Shown here in pieces: positions 13,662 through 13,921 of a stretch of DNA of 13,921 nt; the stretch's first letter is position 1; each line of letters begins with the position of its first letter. Source of the stretch: Candidatus Poribacteria bacterium (GTDB lineage: Bacteria > Abyssobacteria > SURF-5). The stretch covers positions 1 through 13,921 of the forward strand of contig JACRIR010000042.1 in assembly GCA_016215705.1 (NCBI GenBank), written 5' to 3'. Both the position numbers and the translations under genes were made by a program. The notes under the pieces are model-generated. The model did not search any database. It worked only from the letters and a program-made list of their open reading frames with translations, and had not been told where the DNA came from.

Positions 13662-13921
13662 GTGAATTCCTGTCGTGATTCCTTTTCTTCTCCTTTTCGC
13701 AAATCAGCGTTCATCGGCGTGCATCTGCGGTTAAGAACGCCTTTTGTTGTTTCTTCTCTTTTTTCCAAAATCCGTGTGCATCTGTACTACTCAGTTTCGA
13801 AATCGTGAATTTGTGTCGTGATTTTCTTTTCTTCTTCTTTCCCAAATCCGCGTTCATCGGCGTGCATCTGCGGTTAAGAATACTTCCTTTGTTTCTTCTT
13901 CTTTTCCCCAAATCCGTGTTA
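13662..13921. repeat. Direct repeat of about 143 bp (second copy cut by window end)
   Basis: A 31-bp block starting GCGTTCATCGGCGTGCATCT and ending CGGTTAAGAA is identical at 13707-13737 and 13850-13880. Around it, TGTCGTGATT (13671 and 13814), pyrimidine-rich TTTTCTTCT tracts and AAATCCGTGT repeat in the same order. The period is 143 bp. Confidence 0.75.

Noticed and set aside
13205-13911. Minus-strand open frames at 13205-13768 and 13711-13911 encoding NRRCTPMNAD-type peptides
   Set aside because: They are translations of the 143-bp repeat and its pyrimidine tracts. The same peptide recurs with the repeat, and there is no ribosome site or domain.
12405-13921. Possible CRISPR array in the repeat-rich intergenic DNA
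   Set aside because: The units are degenerate, of 7, 9 or 143 bp period, without uniform repeats and unique spacers, and there is no cas gene in the window.

Overview
The window reads as chromosomal DNA from an uncultured anaerobic bacterium. The case for an anaerobe is the load of iron-sulfur proteins around a molybdopterin (Mo or W) oxidoreductase, with strong Shine-Dalgarno sites and sigma70-like promoters. Long intergenic stretches of degenerate, text-like short repeats recall those seen in metagenome-assembled genomes of several poorly cultured phyla. I cannot name a phylum from the sequence alone.

Layout. (1) 1-2513: two surface or secreted proteins on the + strand. The first is a 5'-truncated protein with a collagen/tail-fibre-like stretch followed by a right-handed beta-helix; the second is a signal-peptide protein; a terminator follows. 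(2) 2514-4185: a repeat-rich gap, a tRNA-Thr(CGU) gene with a good promoter, then on the - strand a C-terminal relic of a hydroxypyruvate reductase/glycerate dehydrogenase butted against a small membrane-protein gene, then a gene-poor stretch. (3) 4186-4644: a VOC-fold (methylmalonyl-CoA-epimerase-like) protein with its own promoter. (4) 4802-10240: the core of the window, a + strand operon of four genes, namely a membrane-anchored cysteine-rich ferredoxin, a soluble winged-helix/cysteine-rich/ferredoxin protein, a 723-residue molybdopterin oxidoreductase, and a second winged-helix/cysteine-rich/ferredoxin protein. A consensus-like promoter with an 18-bp palindromic operator of TetR type sits directly upstream. 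(5) 10241-10567: a convergent intergenic region with a bidirectional terminator and several palindromic repeats. (6) 10568-13080, - strand: a fourth paralogue of the cysteine-rich ferredoxin family, a DUF116 protein, and an SlyD/FKBP-type prolyl isomerase, separated by repeat-rich gaps that include a perfect 22-bp-arm hairpin. (7) 13081-13921: no gene, only degenerate repeats, including a roughly 143-bp direct repeat cut by the window end.

How the genes may work together. Four paralogous proteins share one cysteine plan: CxC(R), two further Cys, a C-(N/C)-C-C cluster, then two [4Fe-4S] ferredoxin motifs. They surround a single MopB-type enzyme that appears to have Glu, not Cys, SeCys or Ser, at the metal-ligand position. 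The simplest model is a Mo/W oxidoreductase passing electrons through dedicated multi-cluster ferredoxins, one of them membrane-tethered, with expression controlled by a repressor encoded elsewhere. The substrate cannot be deduced from the sequence. The unexplained cysteine module, present in four copies within 7 kb, is the best candidate here for an undescribed system.
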